50,810 nucleotides of DNA from Planifilum fulgidum (GTDB lineage: Bacteria > Bacillota > Bacilli > Thermoactinomycetales > DSM-44946): contig NZ_FOOK01000024.1 in assembly GCF_900113175.1 (NCBI RefSeq), positions 1 to 50,810 of the forward strand. Reading direction: 5' to 3'. The stretch's first letter is position 1; every line of letters begins with the position of its first letter. The notes under the pieces are model-generated. The model worked only from the letters and a program-made list of their open reading frames with translations. It did not search any database and was not told the DNA's origin. Of the stretch, positions 33,141 to 40,345 are shown piece by piece. The position numbers and the translations under genes were made by a program.

Positions 33141-33311
33141 TTTTGTTCAATCGACCAAAGCGCCGGAAAATCGGTCCGTTCCAAGGGATTTCCTCCCGAA
33201 GCGGGCGGGGATACCGCGCACCGCATTCGCTCGGCAAATATCCATGAGGAGGGGTGCGTCATCGACGGCAGAAAGCGGACGTTCATCTCCGAAGCGAGGC
33301 GCGAGCAAATC

Positions 33312-33878
33312 ATGCAGGCCGCCATCCGCACGCTGGACGAAATCGGCTACGCAAGGGCGAGCCTCGCGCAAATCGCCAAACGGGCGGGAATCAGTACCGC
33401 GCTGATCTCCTACCACTTCGCGGACAAGCTGGACTTGATGAACCATCTTCTGATCAATTTGCTTCAGTCCACATCCCGATACGTCACGGAGCGGGTCAAT
33501 CGGGAACAGACCCCCGAGCAAAAGCTGAACGCGTTTATCCGGGCCAGCCTCGAATACTTGCGTGACCACCCCGACCGCAGCATCGCCCTCATCGAGATCA
33601 TCTTCCACGCCAGGACGCCCGACAACGTCCCCTATTACCGGATGGATGACGAGGATGAAGACCCCCTGTTGCAGCTCCTCCGGAACATTTTGCGCGAAGG
33701 ACAGCAACAGGGAGTGTTTGGAGATTTTCATCCGGACGCCATGGCCCATTTCATCCAGGGAGCGATCAACGAATACATGCTGGACAACTCGATGGCGCGC
33801 AGGCTGGATCTGGACACCTACAGCGACGAGCTGATCCGCATCGTCAACAGAGCGGTAAAGAAAAATTCCCGTGGCTGA
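33312..33878 (+). CDS. TetR-family transcriptional regulator
   Basis: At least 188 residues. The HTH is ASLAQIAKRAGISTALISYHF, followed by ADKLDLMNHLL, typical of TetR. The ligand domain is acidic in the middle (MDDEDEDPLLQLLRNIL). The first ATG is 33312, but the same frame is coding-like 17 codons further up (GRKRTFISEARREQI, a typical TetR lead-in) to an ATC at 33261 that sits 6 nt after GAGGAGGGG. No ATG, GTG or TTG exists in that stretch, so either a rare ATC start or a lost start/frameshift must be assumed. A palindromic operator overlaps its promoter. Confidence 0.85.
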   Translation: MQAAIRTLDEIGYARASLAQIAKRAGISTALISYHFADKLDLMNHLLINLLQSTSRYVTERVNREQTPEQKLNAFIRASLEYLRDHPDRSIALIEIIFHARTPDNVPYYRMDDEDEDPLLQLLRNILREGQQQGVFGDFHPDAMAHFIQGAINEYMLDNSMARRLDLDTYSDELIRIVNRAVKKNSRG

Positions 33879-34990
33879 CCCTCCCCATCCGGGCCGCGGC
33901 CGAAGGCCGGCTCCCGACCTCGCGCGCGGCATGATGCTGCTGGTCGCGCCGGCTCACGCCCATCAGTGCCTGAAGCCACCCGGGCACGTCATTACGGACG
34001 GGGATCGCATCGTCGCGTATCTCCGGCAAATCTTCATCGACGGCCGGGCGTTTCCCGCATTCTTTCTGCTGCTTGGATACGGTTTGGTCCAGATCATACG
34101 GCGGTGCAAGCAAAGGGTGAGGATTTAGGTGCCATCCGGAGACTGCTGAAAAAACGGGGATGGTGGTTGCTGGTCATCGGGTTTTTGCACGCCGTCACCC
34201 TGTTTGATTTCACCATCGGCATCTGCGGCTTCGCGACCGTTCTGCTCATCGGCACCCTCCGCTGGTCGGACCGCACCGTCAAGTGGGGCGTAATCGCTTC
34301 GCTGGCGGTCGTGACCCTGCTCGGTTCCGCGTTTGTCCGCGCCGAATACGACTTGTCCCCGGGTGCCGAGACGGTGAAACCGGACGTGCGGGAATCCCTG
34401 TTCATGCGGGTTTTCCTGTGGATGATCCTCACACCGCTGATGGTCCATCATGTCGTTCCGGCTATGATCGGGATGTGGGCGGCCCAGCCCATCCCGGAAA
34501 GCACCGCCGGCTCCTCGCCCGAACGGCGGCCATCGGCCTTCGCCTCCACAGCCGGCGCCATCCCCCTGGCGCTGATCTCCTCCGGCTTCTGGGCCGATCC
34601 GCCGACCGTCGCGAAGACGCTGGTCAGTTCCTTGCACACCGTAACCGGGTACGTGGGCGGGCTCGGATGGGCAGCGCTGATCGGCTGGACGGCGGCCCTG
34701 GTCGAGGGGAAACCGCATCCGGTGACGCGGGCCATCGCCGCCGTCGGACAGCGGTCCATGTCCTTTAATATCCTGCAGTCCGTCGCGAATTTTATCGCGT
34801 TTACACCGGACATCGGTATCCTCGGGAATCGCGCCGGACAGTTCGGAAGCGATGTCGTCGCTTGGCTGACTTGGATGGCTCCGGTTCCGGACGCGGAGAT
34901 AATGCGCCGCTCCAAAACGCAGGGACCGGCCGAAGCGATGTTGCGGCGCTGGTATATGGAAAAAGGACAAAACAGACGGAAGGTGGGTTA
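33871..34990 (+). pseudogene. DUF418-family membrane protein, frameshifted remnant
   Basis: The parts occur in order but in different frames. First an N-terminal stretch RAFPAFFLLLGYGLVQII (frame from 33871) ends at about 34128. After a shift near 34110 (CAAAGGG) comes LGAIRRLLKKRGWWLLVIGF and GICGFATVLLIGTLRW. Then PGKHRRLLARTAAIGL is found in a third frame at about 34500. Finally VGQRSMSFNILQSVANFIAF and a C-terminal GPAEAMLRRW. These are the hallmarks of DUF418 (YeiB-like) proteins, about 350-400 residues, six to eight helices. Several indels mean it cannot make a normal product. It follows the TetR gene directly and may have been its target. Confidence 0.7.
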
Positions 34991-34992
34991 TT

Positions 34993-35703
34993 ATGAAGAC
35001 AGCAAGCCGCCATGGGATTACCGTCACGGGATATTCCCCGGGAGCCAAAATCGGAATGTACGCCGGCTTTGGCGCCGCCGGCCTTGCCGTCGGCTATATG
35101 CTGCCGCGTATAGCGGACTGGGCACTCCGGCTGCCTTGGTTTCCCTTCGAGGACACGGCTCGCCTCATCCATTCGCTGGACGGCCCGTATCTCAAGTGGA
35201 TATTGGCCTTTCTCGGCCTGTTGGCGGGTTTCGTTCTCGCGTTTATCGCCGTCTGGGAGAGCCTGAAGGCCGCCATCTCCAACCATGAGGTATCGTTGGA
35301 ACAAGGGGAAAACCGCCGGACGATCCCCAGGCGGGACATCGCCTCCGTGTTTTTGGACGGGAAGGAGCTCGTCATCCTCGGCACGTCCGGTCACGAGCTG
35401 GTCCGGATGCCCGGTGTGGAGCATCCCGAAGACCTGGCGGAGGCGTTTCAAAACCACGGCTACCCGTGGTCGGCGGACGGCGATCCCTTCAAGGACCGGT
35501 ACCGGCGCTGGGTGCCGGATTTGCCCGAGCTGCCGCCTTCCGCCCACGCGCTGCTGAAGGTGCGGGAAAGGGCGCTGAAAGAAAAAAACAAGAAGGACAT
35601 CGCCGAACTGCGCGAGGAACTGGCGAAAATCGGTTACATTGTCCGCGACGAAGGGGTCAACCAGTATTGGCGGCCGGTCGAAAAGCCCCCGGTGAAAAAA
35701 TAA
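34993..35703 (+). CDS. YqeB-like membrane protein
   Basis: 236 residues; the ATG has GGAAGGTGG 7 nt upstream. Two membrane helices (about 20-40 and 68-88: LKWILAFLGLLAGFVLAFIA) are followed by a cytoplasmic PH-like part (NHEVSLEQGENRRTIPRRDI; FLDGKELVILGTSGHELVRM) and a charged C-terminal helix (ERALKEKNKKDIAELREELA). The layout and the IPRRDI..VFLDGKELV motif match Bacillus YqeB, whose function is not known. The gene is intact although the gene before it is broken. Confidence 0.7.
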   Translation: MKTASRHGITVTGYSPGAKIGMYAGFGAAGLAVGYMLPRIADWALRLPWFPFEDTARLIHSLDGPYLKWILAFLGLLAGFVLAFIAVWESLKAAISNHEVSLEQGENRRTIPRRDIASVFLDGKELVILGTSGHELVRMPGVEHPEDLAEAFQNHGYPWSADGDPFKDRYRRWVPDLPELPPSAHALLKVRERALKEKNKKDIAELREELAKIGYIVRDEGVNQYWRPVEKPPVKK

Positions 35704-35705
35704 AT

Positions 35706-35732
35706 CGGCCCCTGCATTGCAGCTAGGGGCCG
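35706..35732 (+). terminator. Weak terminator-like hairpin after the YqeB-like gene
   Basis: CGGCCCCT and AGGGGCCG form a perfect 8-bp stem with an 11-nt loop, starting 2 nt after the stop. No T-run follows (AGAGTTG), so efficiency is doubtful. Confidence 0.45.
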
Positions 35733-35863
35733 AGAGTTGCCCATTCAGCGGCTCATCCGGTTCGGATGCAAAAGGGAATCCCTACAGCAGCCAAGGTCGC
35801 CCACTCGATTCCCATCCACGATTTCCTCTTTCAAACGGCTTTTCTTGGACACCGTTATCAAAG

Positions 35864-35890
35864 GCCCGGAGGACAAGTCTTCCTCCGGGC
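35864..35890 (-). terminator. Terminator of the padR operon
   Basis: GCCCGGAGGA with TCCTCCGGGC, a perfect 10-bp stem and 7-nt loop, then CTTTGAT on the minus strand; 29 nt after the membrane-protein stop. The T-run is short. Confidence 0.6.
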
Positions 35891-35919
35891 AGGACAACAA
35901 AGTGCGCCTCTCCTCTGCT

Positions 35920-36591
35920 TTACAACGCCTTTTGCAGCTTATAACCCAGCATGAACAGCCCCGCCCCTATAATGAGGGACGCATACAGCGGAACCGTCAG
36001 GACCGGACCGATCGGGGGAATGAGATAGATAACGGCCATAAATGCTCCCGTGGGCACGATCGCAAACAGCCCTGTTATGAGCATCTCCTCGGCTTTGCGA
36101 ATATCCCTAAAGCAAGACCAGCGCATGTAGTGAAGGATCAGCAAAGCAAATCCGAAGCCAATCATCAGAGAGACGACGCTTTTAGCGACTACTGAGCCCA
36201 CATGAACCTCTTGGATCCACGACCCTTTACCCAGCAGATACATGACCAGATCAAACCCACCAGAAAGCAAAGCATGGACGGCGAAAAAGTAGGCCGCCCC
36301 CATGGCGATCATCAACCACCATTTGGAGGGAATCAGTGCAGGCAGTTCACCCACAATCTGTTGCGCCAACCGTTTGGGATCAGGACCAAAAATCTCTTCG
36401 GCCGATTTGCCGGCTTTCTGGGCCTCCAGCAAATGGTTCAGCAGCTCCAACAAAATCTCCTCCGTCTCCCGCTCCGATTTATTATAAGACAGGCGCAGAT
36501 AGGCCAGCATGTCCTCATACACTTTCCGGTTCTCTTCTGTCAACCCTTGGATCTTCTCGTCAATCTCTTTTCGTAAAGCTTTCTCATTCAT
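35920..36591 (-). CDS. DUF1129-type membrane protein linked to PadR
   Basis: 223 residues from the ATG at 36591 (AGGAGGAG upstream). The N-terminal 90 residues are a helical, charged domain (IDEKIQGLTEENRKVYEDML; TEEILLELLNHLLEAQKAGK) as found in DUF1129/DUF1700-like proteins that accompany PadR regulators. Four membrane helices follow (WWLMIAMGAAYFFAVHALL; VVSLMIGFGFALLILH; FAIVPTGAFMAVIYLIPPIG; LYASLIIGAGLFMLGY). Overlap of 8 nt with padR implies coupled translation. The function is unknown; probably an envelope-stress or export-related membrane protein controlled by its PadR. Confidence 0.78.
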   Translation of the reverse strand: MNEKALRKEIDEKIQGLTEENRKVYEDMLAYLRLSYNKSERETEEILLELLNHLLEAQKAGKSAEEIFGPDPKRLAQQIVGELPALIPSKWWLMIAMGAAYFFAVHALLSGGFDLVMYLLGKGSWIQEVHVGSVVAKSVVSLMIGFGFALLILHYMRWSCFRDIRKAEEMLITGLFAIVPTGAFMAVIYLIPPIGPVLTVPLYASLIIGAGLFMLGYKLQKAL

Positions 36592-36916
36592 CGTGCTGCT
36601 CCTCCTGTAGAAGTCTTTCAACCGACCGCATGACATCCCGCCAATCCCGCTTGAAAGAGGCCAGGGCCTCCTTCCCCTTCTCCGTCAATGTGTAATATTT
36701 GCGATCGGGGCCGCTGGGGGACTTGCGCATCGTCCCCTGGATCAGTCCCTCCTTCGACAGTCGCATCAAAGCGGGATAGATCGATCCTTCACTCACTACC
36801 AATCCGTACCGCTTCAAGGTTTCGGCCAACTCATACCCATAGACCGGCCGGCGACTGATGATGGACAGTATGCACCCTTCCAAAATCCCCTTGAGAATCT
36901 GACTGCGTAGTGACAT
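36584..36916 (-). CDS. PadR-family transcriptional regulator
   Basis: 110 residues from the ATG at 36916 (AGGTGAGGTG before it); extension to 36976 is less likely. Winged-helix PadR domain: LRSQILKGILEGCILSIISR, YGYELAETLKRYGLVVSEGS, IYPALMRLSKEGLI and PDRKYYTLTEKGKEAL, followed by a short C-terminal dimer helix. Subfamily 2-like, about the usual length. It is first gene of a two-gene unit with the membrane protein. Confidence 0.9.
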   Translation of the reverse strand: MSLRSQILKGILEGCILSIISRRPVYGYELAETLKRYGLVVSEGSIYPALMRLSKEGLIQGTMRKSPSGPDRKYYTLTEKGKEALASFKRDWRDVMRSVERLLQEEQHDE

Positions 36917-36972
36917 CACCTCACCTGCCTTGTAAAGCAATACAGATGACCGAAGAAAAAACCGTCCCTTGG

Positions 36973-37204
36973 TCATGGATTTAAACTATCTTGTTTTACA
37001 ATGTAGCTTAGCGGCAAGTCTCTGTCAAGAAAATGTCCAAACCATAGATTCTCATCGTCAGACAGTACTTCAGCATCCCACTCCATAAAGTCTCTTTTCA
37101 GTGCCGACCATTCCGGATAAATGCCCAGAGATCACGTCCCATGGATTATCTGCCCCGGATAATACCACATACTTCGAACTCTTTATAGATTGGTCGATAT
37201 CCAT
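36973..37204 (-). pseudogene. Frameshifted immunity-like remnant
   Basis: From an ATG at 37204, directly after a terminator, one frame reads SIKSSKYVVLSGADNPWDVI and HLSGMVGTEKR. After a +/-1 shift near 37090 a second frame continues FMEWDAEVLSDDENLWFGHF and LPLSYIVKQDSLNP to a stop at 36973. Composition (acidic, Trp-rich) is like small immunity proteins. The family is not recognised. It lies just upstream of the PadR gene. Confidence 0.45.
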
Positions 37205-37215
37205 CAATAAAGGCC

Positions 37216-37243
37216 AAAAAAAACAGCCCTCCAATCCGAGGGC
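37216..37243 (-). terminator. Cassette terminator T1
   Basis: GCCCTC/GAGGGC stem (37226-37231, 37238-37243) with loop CAATCC in plus-strand terms, followed by TGTTTTTTTT on the minus strand. It lies 20 nt after the immunity-like gene's stop and is nearly identical to T2 and T3. Confidence 0.75.
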
Positions 37244-37263
37244 AATATTACTCAAAAAGATCC

Positions 37264-37956
37264 CTACATTTCTCCTATGCAAGCCTTCTCAATCCAGTCC
37301 ACCACCTCTTCAACACTTCGGGTGGAATAAACTCGATGAGGTCTCTTCTTATCAGCAGGTTTAAATTTCTCCAGGACAAACCGCCCCTGGGGGTCCCCGG
37401 CCGGTTCCCAACCCAAATGGATTTGTATACTGCTGTCAAAGGCATGTTTCAGCAATAACAGATCATCTGTCAAATACTCCCGCATCTCCTGTGGATCAGC
37501 CGTTTCCCAATCCATCTCAATGAAACGATTCTTTTCAATCTTCCAGGCATGGTATATTTTGAGGGGTTGTAATTGAAGGGAAGGAGTAATTTGTTCCAAG
37601 GAAAACGTGGGATCTGAAGAAGGAAGAATCCCCTGACTTACACCCCAGGTGATTTTGTCTATCGCATCGGCAACCTCATGAAGATTTCTTGTTTCTATTG
37701 TCAGAAGAGGTTCAAAGTCTTTGTACGTGACCAGATCGAGTATAAACTCACCTTTAGGGTCCGCTTCCGGCCACCAACCAAGGTCCAATGCATACTTCTC
37801 ATTATAGAAGAATAACAGAATTTCTTTCGAGAATACGTCGAACCATCTGAGTTCATTATCAGGTGGCACCGTTTCAGGGTCGCAATCCATAAAGTAATTG
37901 GTTTCCAATGTCCAGCCCTGATGAATTCTCAAGGGATAATGTCTTAGTCTGCTCAC
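37264..37956 (-). CDS. Two-repeat hypothetical protein, putative immunity protein
   Basis: 230 residues from a GTG at 37956 (AGGAGTGG upstream). It consists of two homologous halves of about 105 residues. The first half has LRIHQGWTLETNYFMDCDPE, LDLGWWPEADPKGEFILDL and RNLHEVADAIDKITWG. The second has LKIYHAWKIEKNRFIEMDWE, IHLGWEPAGDPQGRFVLEKF and RSVEEVVDWIEKACIG. The shared signature is LGW.P..DP.G.F.L. It is acidic, cytosolic and without a known domain. It follows a toxin-like remnant and has a frameshifted paralogue next door, so it is probably an immunity protein. That role is inferred. Confidence 0.68.
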   Translation of the reverse strand: MSRLRHYPLRIHQGWTLETNYFMDCDPETVPPDNELRWFDVFSKEILLFFYNEKYALDLGWWPEADPKGEFILDLVTYKDFEPLLTIETRNLHEVADAIDKITWGVSQGILPSSDPTFSLEQITPSLQLQPLKIYHAWKIEKNRFIEMDWETADPQEMREYLTDDLLLLKHAFDSSIQIHLGWEPAGDPQGRFVLEKFKPADKKRPHRVYSTRSVEEVVDWIEKACIGEM

Positions 37957-37968
37957 TATTTACCACTC

Positions 37969-38115
37969 CTACATCAACTCACTTGCTTGTATGGGCTCCT
38001 TCTTCCAATCTACTATTATCCATTCCAGATCCGGTATCCCAATCCTTCCCCGAAACCAATTCATTGATATCACGGAGGATTCAAAAAGACCACGACTTCC
38101 CCCACCACCTTTCAT
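37969..38115 (-). pseudogene. Toxin-like C-terminal remnant
   Basis: A 48-codon frame between terminator T2 and the immunity-like gene ends RIGIPDLEWIIVDWKKEPIQ then ASELM, with the stop 12 bp before the GTG of the next gene. The hydrophobic/charged C-terminal strand pattern looks like the tail of a larger protein whose front is gone. The position upstream of an immunity-like gene suits a toxin tip. No family is recognised. Confidence 0.35.
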
Positions 38116-38131
38116 CGTACCAACAAACAAT

Positions 38132-38149
38132 GCCCTCCAATCTGAGGGC
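38132..38149 (-). terminator. Cassette terminator T2
   Basis: GCCCTC/GAGGGC stem with loop CAATCT (plus-strand terms), followed on the minus strand by ATTGTTTGTT. Same element as T1, 20 nt after the stop of the frameshifted paralogue. Confidence 0.6.
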
Positions 38150-38169
38150 AATATTATCATAAATATCCC

Positions 38170-38851
38170 CTACATTTCTCCTGTACATGCCTTCTCGATC
38201 CAATCCACCACCTCTTCAACACTTCGCGTGGAATAAGTACGACGAGGCTTCTTCTTATCATCATCAATCACTTTCAAGATAAACTGACCCCGGGGATCCC
38301 CGGCCGGTTCCCAACCCAAATGGATTTGTATGCTGTTGTCAAAGACATGTTTCAGCAATAACAGATCATCTGTTAAATACTCCCGCATCTCCTGTGGATC
38401 AGCTGTTTCCCAATCCATCTCTATAAAACGGTTTCTTTCAAATATCCAGCCGTGATATACTTTGAGCGCTTGCAATCGAAAGGGAGGAGTGATTTGTTCC
38501 AATAGGATCAGAAGATGGAAGAATCCCCTGACTTACACCCCAGGTAATCTTATCTATCGCATCGGCAACCTCATGAAGATTTCTTGTTTCTATTGTTAGA
38601 AGAGGCTCAAAATCTTCCAAAGTGACCAGATCGAGTATAAACTCACCTTTAGGGTCCGCTTCCGGTCCCCATCCAAGATCCAATCCATATTTATCATTAT
38701 ATTCCATATATAGTATATCTTGCATAAATATATCGGTCCACATAACAGTATCTTCAGGTGACACCATTTCAGGATCGCAATCCATAAAGAAATTGCGCAC
38801 CATCTTCCATCCCTGATGAATTCTTAAGGGATAATGTCTAACTCTACTCAC
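38170..38851 (-). pseudogene. Frameshifted paralogue of the two-repeat protein
   Basis: Starts at a GTG (38851, AAGGAG 8 nt upstream) with RVRHYPLRIHQGWKMVRNFF and follows the same two-repeat plan as the gene at 37264-37956. The first half ends at GVSQGILPSSDP, where an 8-nt deletion relative to that gene (about 38503-38513) shifts the frame. The second half (LKVYHGWIFERNRFIEMDWE; IHLGWEPAGDPRGQFILKV; RSVEEVVDWIEKACTGEM) is open in another frame. Apart from the shift identity to the other copy is very high, so the duplication and break are recent. It could also persist as two single-repeat proteins. Confidence 0.7.
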
Positions 38852-38880
38852 AATTTTCACTCCTTGATCAGAGGAATTTC

Positions 38881-39369
38881 TCATTCACCCATTCTTTTTC
38901 TTCTTAAAAACCTCGGCTTCTTGTTCTTATCTTTAAGATATTCATTCTCTAATCTTTTTACAGATATCGGATGTCCATGTAACACGGGTGTATTTTTATC
39001 TTTCCTCAATTCAGCACGGATCCAGGTGGTTTCATCCCCGCCATCATATCCAACGGGCCTACGTGTATCATAAAAAAAGTAAACAACATTTTTATCCTTA
39101 TCAACATAAATATATTCGGCTTTCCGTAATGCCTCTCTTTCCAGTTTTTCGTCATCAATATCAGGCAAATATTGTGCTGGAGGCCTCTTCCTTTCACTCC
39201 ACCGTTTTTGCCTTTTTATGTTTGTAGCCGTGAAGGGTCCACTCTGCTTTCTCAATTCATTGTTAACTCGTCCTAATTGAAATGAGAGTTGCCTCAAACC
39301 ATCAAAAAAGGAGCGGTACATCCTTCCTTTATAAGCTTTTTCAAAAACATAATATTCCGACAATACCAT
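38881..39369 (-). CDS. Possible toxin C-terminal domain fragment
   Basis: About 162 residues from an ATG at 39369, chosen because the frame further up (to 39456) runs through terminator T3; there is no good ribosome site at 39369. It is strongly basic in the middle (NIKRQKRWSERKRPP) and ends with YDTRRPVGYDGGDETTWIRA, NTPVLHGHPISVKRLENEYL and a Lys/Arg tail. The HGHP and ETTWIR motifs and the position 30 nt before an immunity-like gene suggest a nuclease-type tip of a polymorphic toxin that has lost its N-terminal delivery part. I cannot name the family. Confidence 0.5.
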   Translation of the reverse strand: MVLSEYYVFEKAYKGRMYRSFFDGLRQLSFQLGRVNNELRKQSGPFTATNIKRQKRWSERKRPPAQYLPDIDDEKLEREALRKAEYIYVDKDKNVVYFFYDTRRPVGYDGGDETTWIRAELRKDKNTPVLHGHPISVKRLENEYLKDKNKKPRFLRRKRMGE

Positions 39370-39375
39370 TGAATC

Positions 39376-39399
39376 AAAAAAGCCCTCCAATGAGAGGGC
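39376..39399 (-). terminator. Cassette terminator T3
   Basis: GCCCTC/GAGGGC stem with loop CAATGA, then TTTTTTGATT on the minus strand. It stops the Yip1-like gene 54 nt after its end and lies at the head of the toxin-like fragment. The stem is identical to T1 and T2. Confidence 0.72.
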
Positions 39400-39452
39400 A
39401 TGAAAAATCTCCGCAAAGAAACCGAGAACTCTCTTGCGCTGTTTCACTGGGC

Positions 39453-40055
39453 TCATCCAGCAAACAATCTCAACAAAATAACAAACACATTTACTGCAAA
39501 CAGGATCGCTTGGGCGCCAAATCCACGCCAGGCGGAAAACCGGTGGGCAACGGCCAAACCTTTGGACAACACGATGATAAATACGATCTGGAGAATGAAT
39601 TCGAATAATGAAAACAAATAGAATAAGACCGTCAGAAACAGGTTATTGGTAAGGGCCATCGTTTCCTCTAAAAACAATTCATGGCCGAATAAAAAGAGTA
39701 AAGGAATCCATAACAAGAATTTGGCGCTGTAGATCACGGTGGCCCACGCTACGGTTGTCCGGGTTTCCCGCCAAGTGCCCGCGCCCCCGAGGAGCCGGCT
39801 GGTTCCATGCACAATCAAACTGTATATCCCCCAATTCAATGCCCCGACAAGCGGGCCGATAATCACGGACAGGATCAATATCTCTGCCAAAGAAAATTTG
39901 TCTCCCATGTTGATAGATGATGCAATGTCCATCATCGAAATGATGCCGAACACAGTGATCAGCCAAAACATTTCCTTGCCGGAGGTATTCTCCAGTTTCT
40001 CCTCGATCACCTCACCGGTTCTGTACCAAATCGAAAACACAGGATTTTCACCCAT
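39453..40055 (-). CDS. Yip1/DUF1282-type membrane protein
   Basis: 200 residues from the ATG at 40055 (AGGTGGGGTG upstream). Five hydrophobic helices: MFWLITVFGIISMMDIA, EILILSVIIGPLVGALNWGI, VIYSAKFLLWIPLLFLFG, NNLFLTVLFYLFSLFEFILQ and GAQAILFAVNVFVILLRLF. The N-terminal SIWYRTGEVIEEKLE is typical of Yip1-domain proteins. The function is unknown in bacteria; some act as membrane-organising or export factors. Own promoter and terminator. Confidence 0.78.
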   Translation of the reverse strand: MGENPVFSIWYRTGEVIEEKLENTSGKEMFWLITVFGIISMMDIASSINMGDKFSLAEILILSVIIGPLVGALNWGIYSLIVHGTSRLLGGAGTWRETRTTVAWATVIYSAKFLLWIPLLFLFGHELFLEETMALTNNLFLTVLFYLFSLFEFILQIVFIIVLSKGLAVAHRFSAWRGFGAQAILFAVNVFVILLRLFAG

Positions 40056-40185
40056 TTTCACCCCACCTTTCAACCCGGAAAATAACTTCCAAACCAGGAC
40101 ACAAAGTAAAATAATAGATTTTTGGAACGGAACATAAAATCAAAACCAATACAAACCTTTCAGGCCAAAAATATGATACACATTC

Positions 40186-40214
40186 ACTCTATCTACTAAC
40201 ATTTATTCTGTCAA
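40186..40214 (-). promoter_or_regulatory. Promoter of the Yip1-like gene
   Basis: TTGACA (40214-40209), 17-bp spacer, TAGAGT (40191-40186) on the minus strand, in an AT-rich stretch 130 nt upstream of the start codon. Confidence 0.6.
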
Positions 40215-40278
40215 TTAATAAAATGTTCTATTGGATAGAAATAGCATCCGATGGCTCCATTCACTCAATATGACTGAA

Positions 40279-40322
40279 AGGGCGCGGCACATCCCTTTTT
40301 CCCGGGATGATGCCACGCCGCT
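40279..40322. terminator. Terminator of the FAD-binding dehydrogenase gene
   Basis: A long imperfect stem (GGCGCGGC-A-CATCCC with GGGATG-AT-GCC-A-CGCCGC) bracketing TTTTTCCC. On the minus strand it is followed by CTTTC, on the plus strand by TTTTTT, so it may work in both directions. It is 24 nt after the dehydrogenase stop. Confidence 0.55.
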
Positions 40323-40345
40323 TTTTTCCTTCCCTTTCCCCCCTG

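Noticed and set aside
33147-33932. 261-codon minus-strand frame opposite the TetR gene
   Set aside because: Shadow of the TetR coding sequence, which has a clear HTH; no start site or family match.
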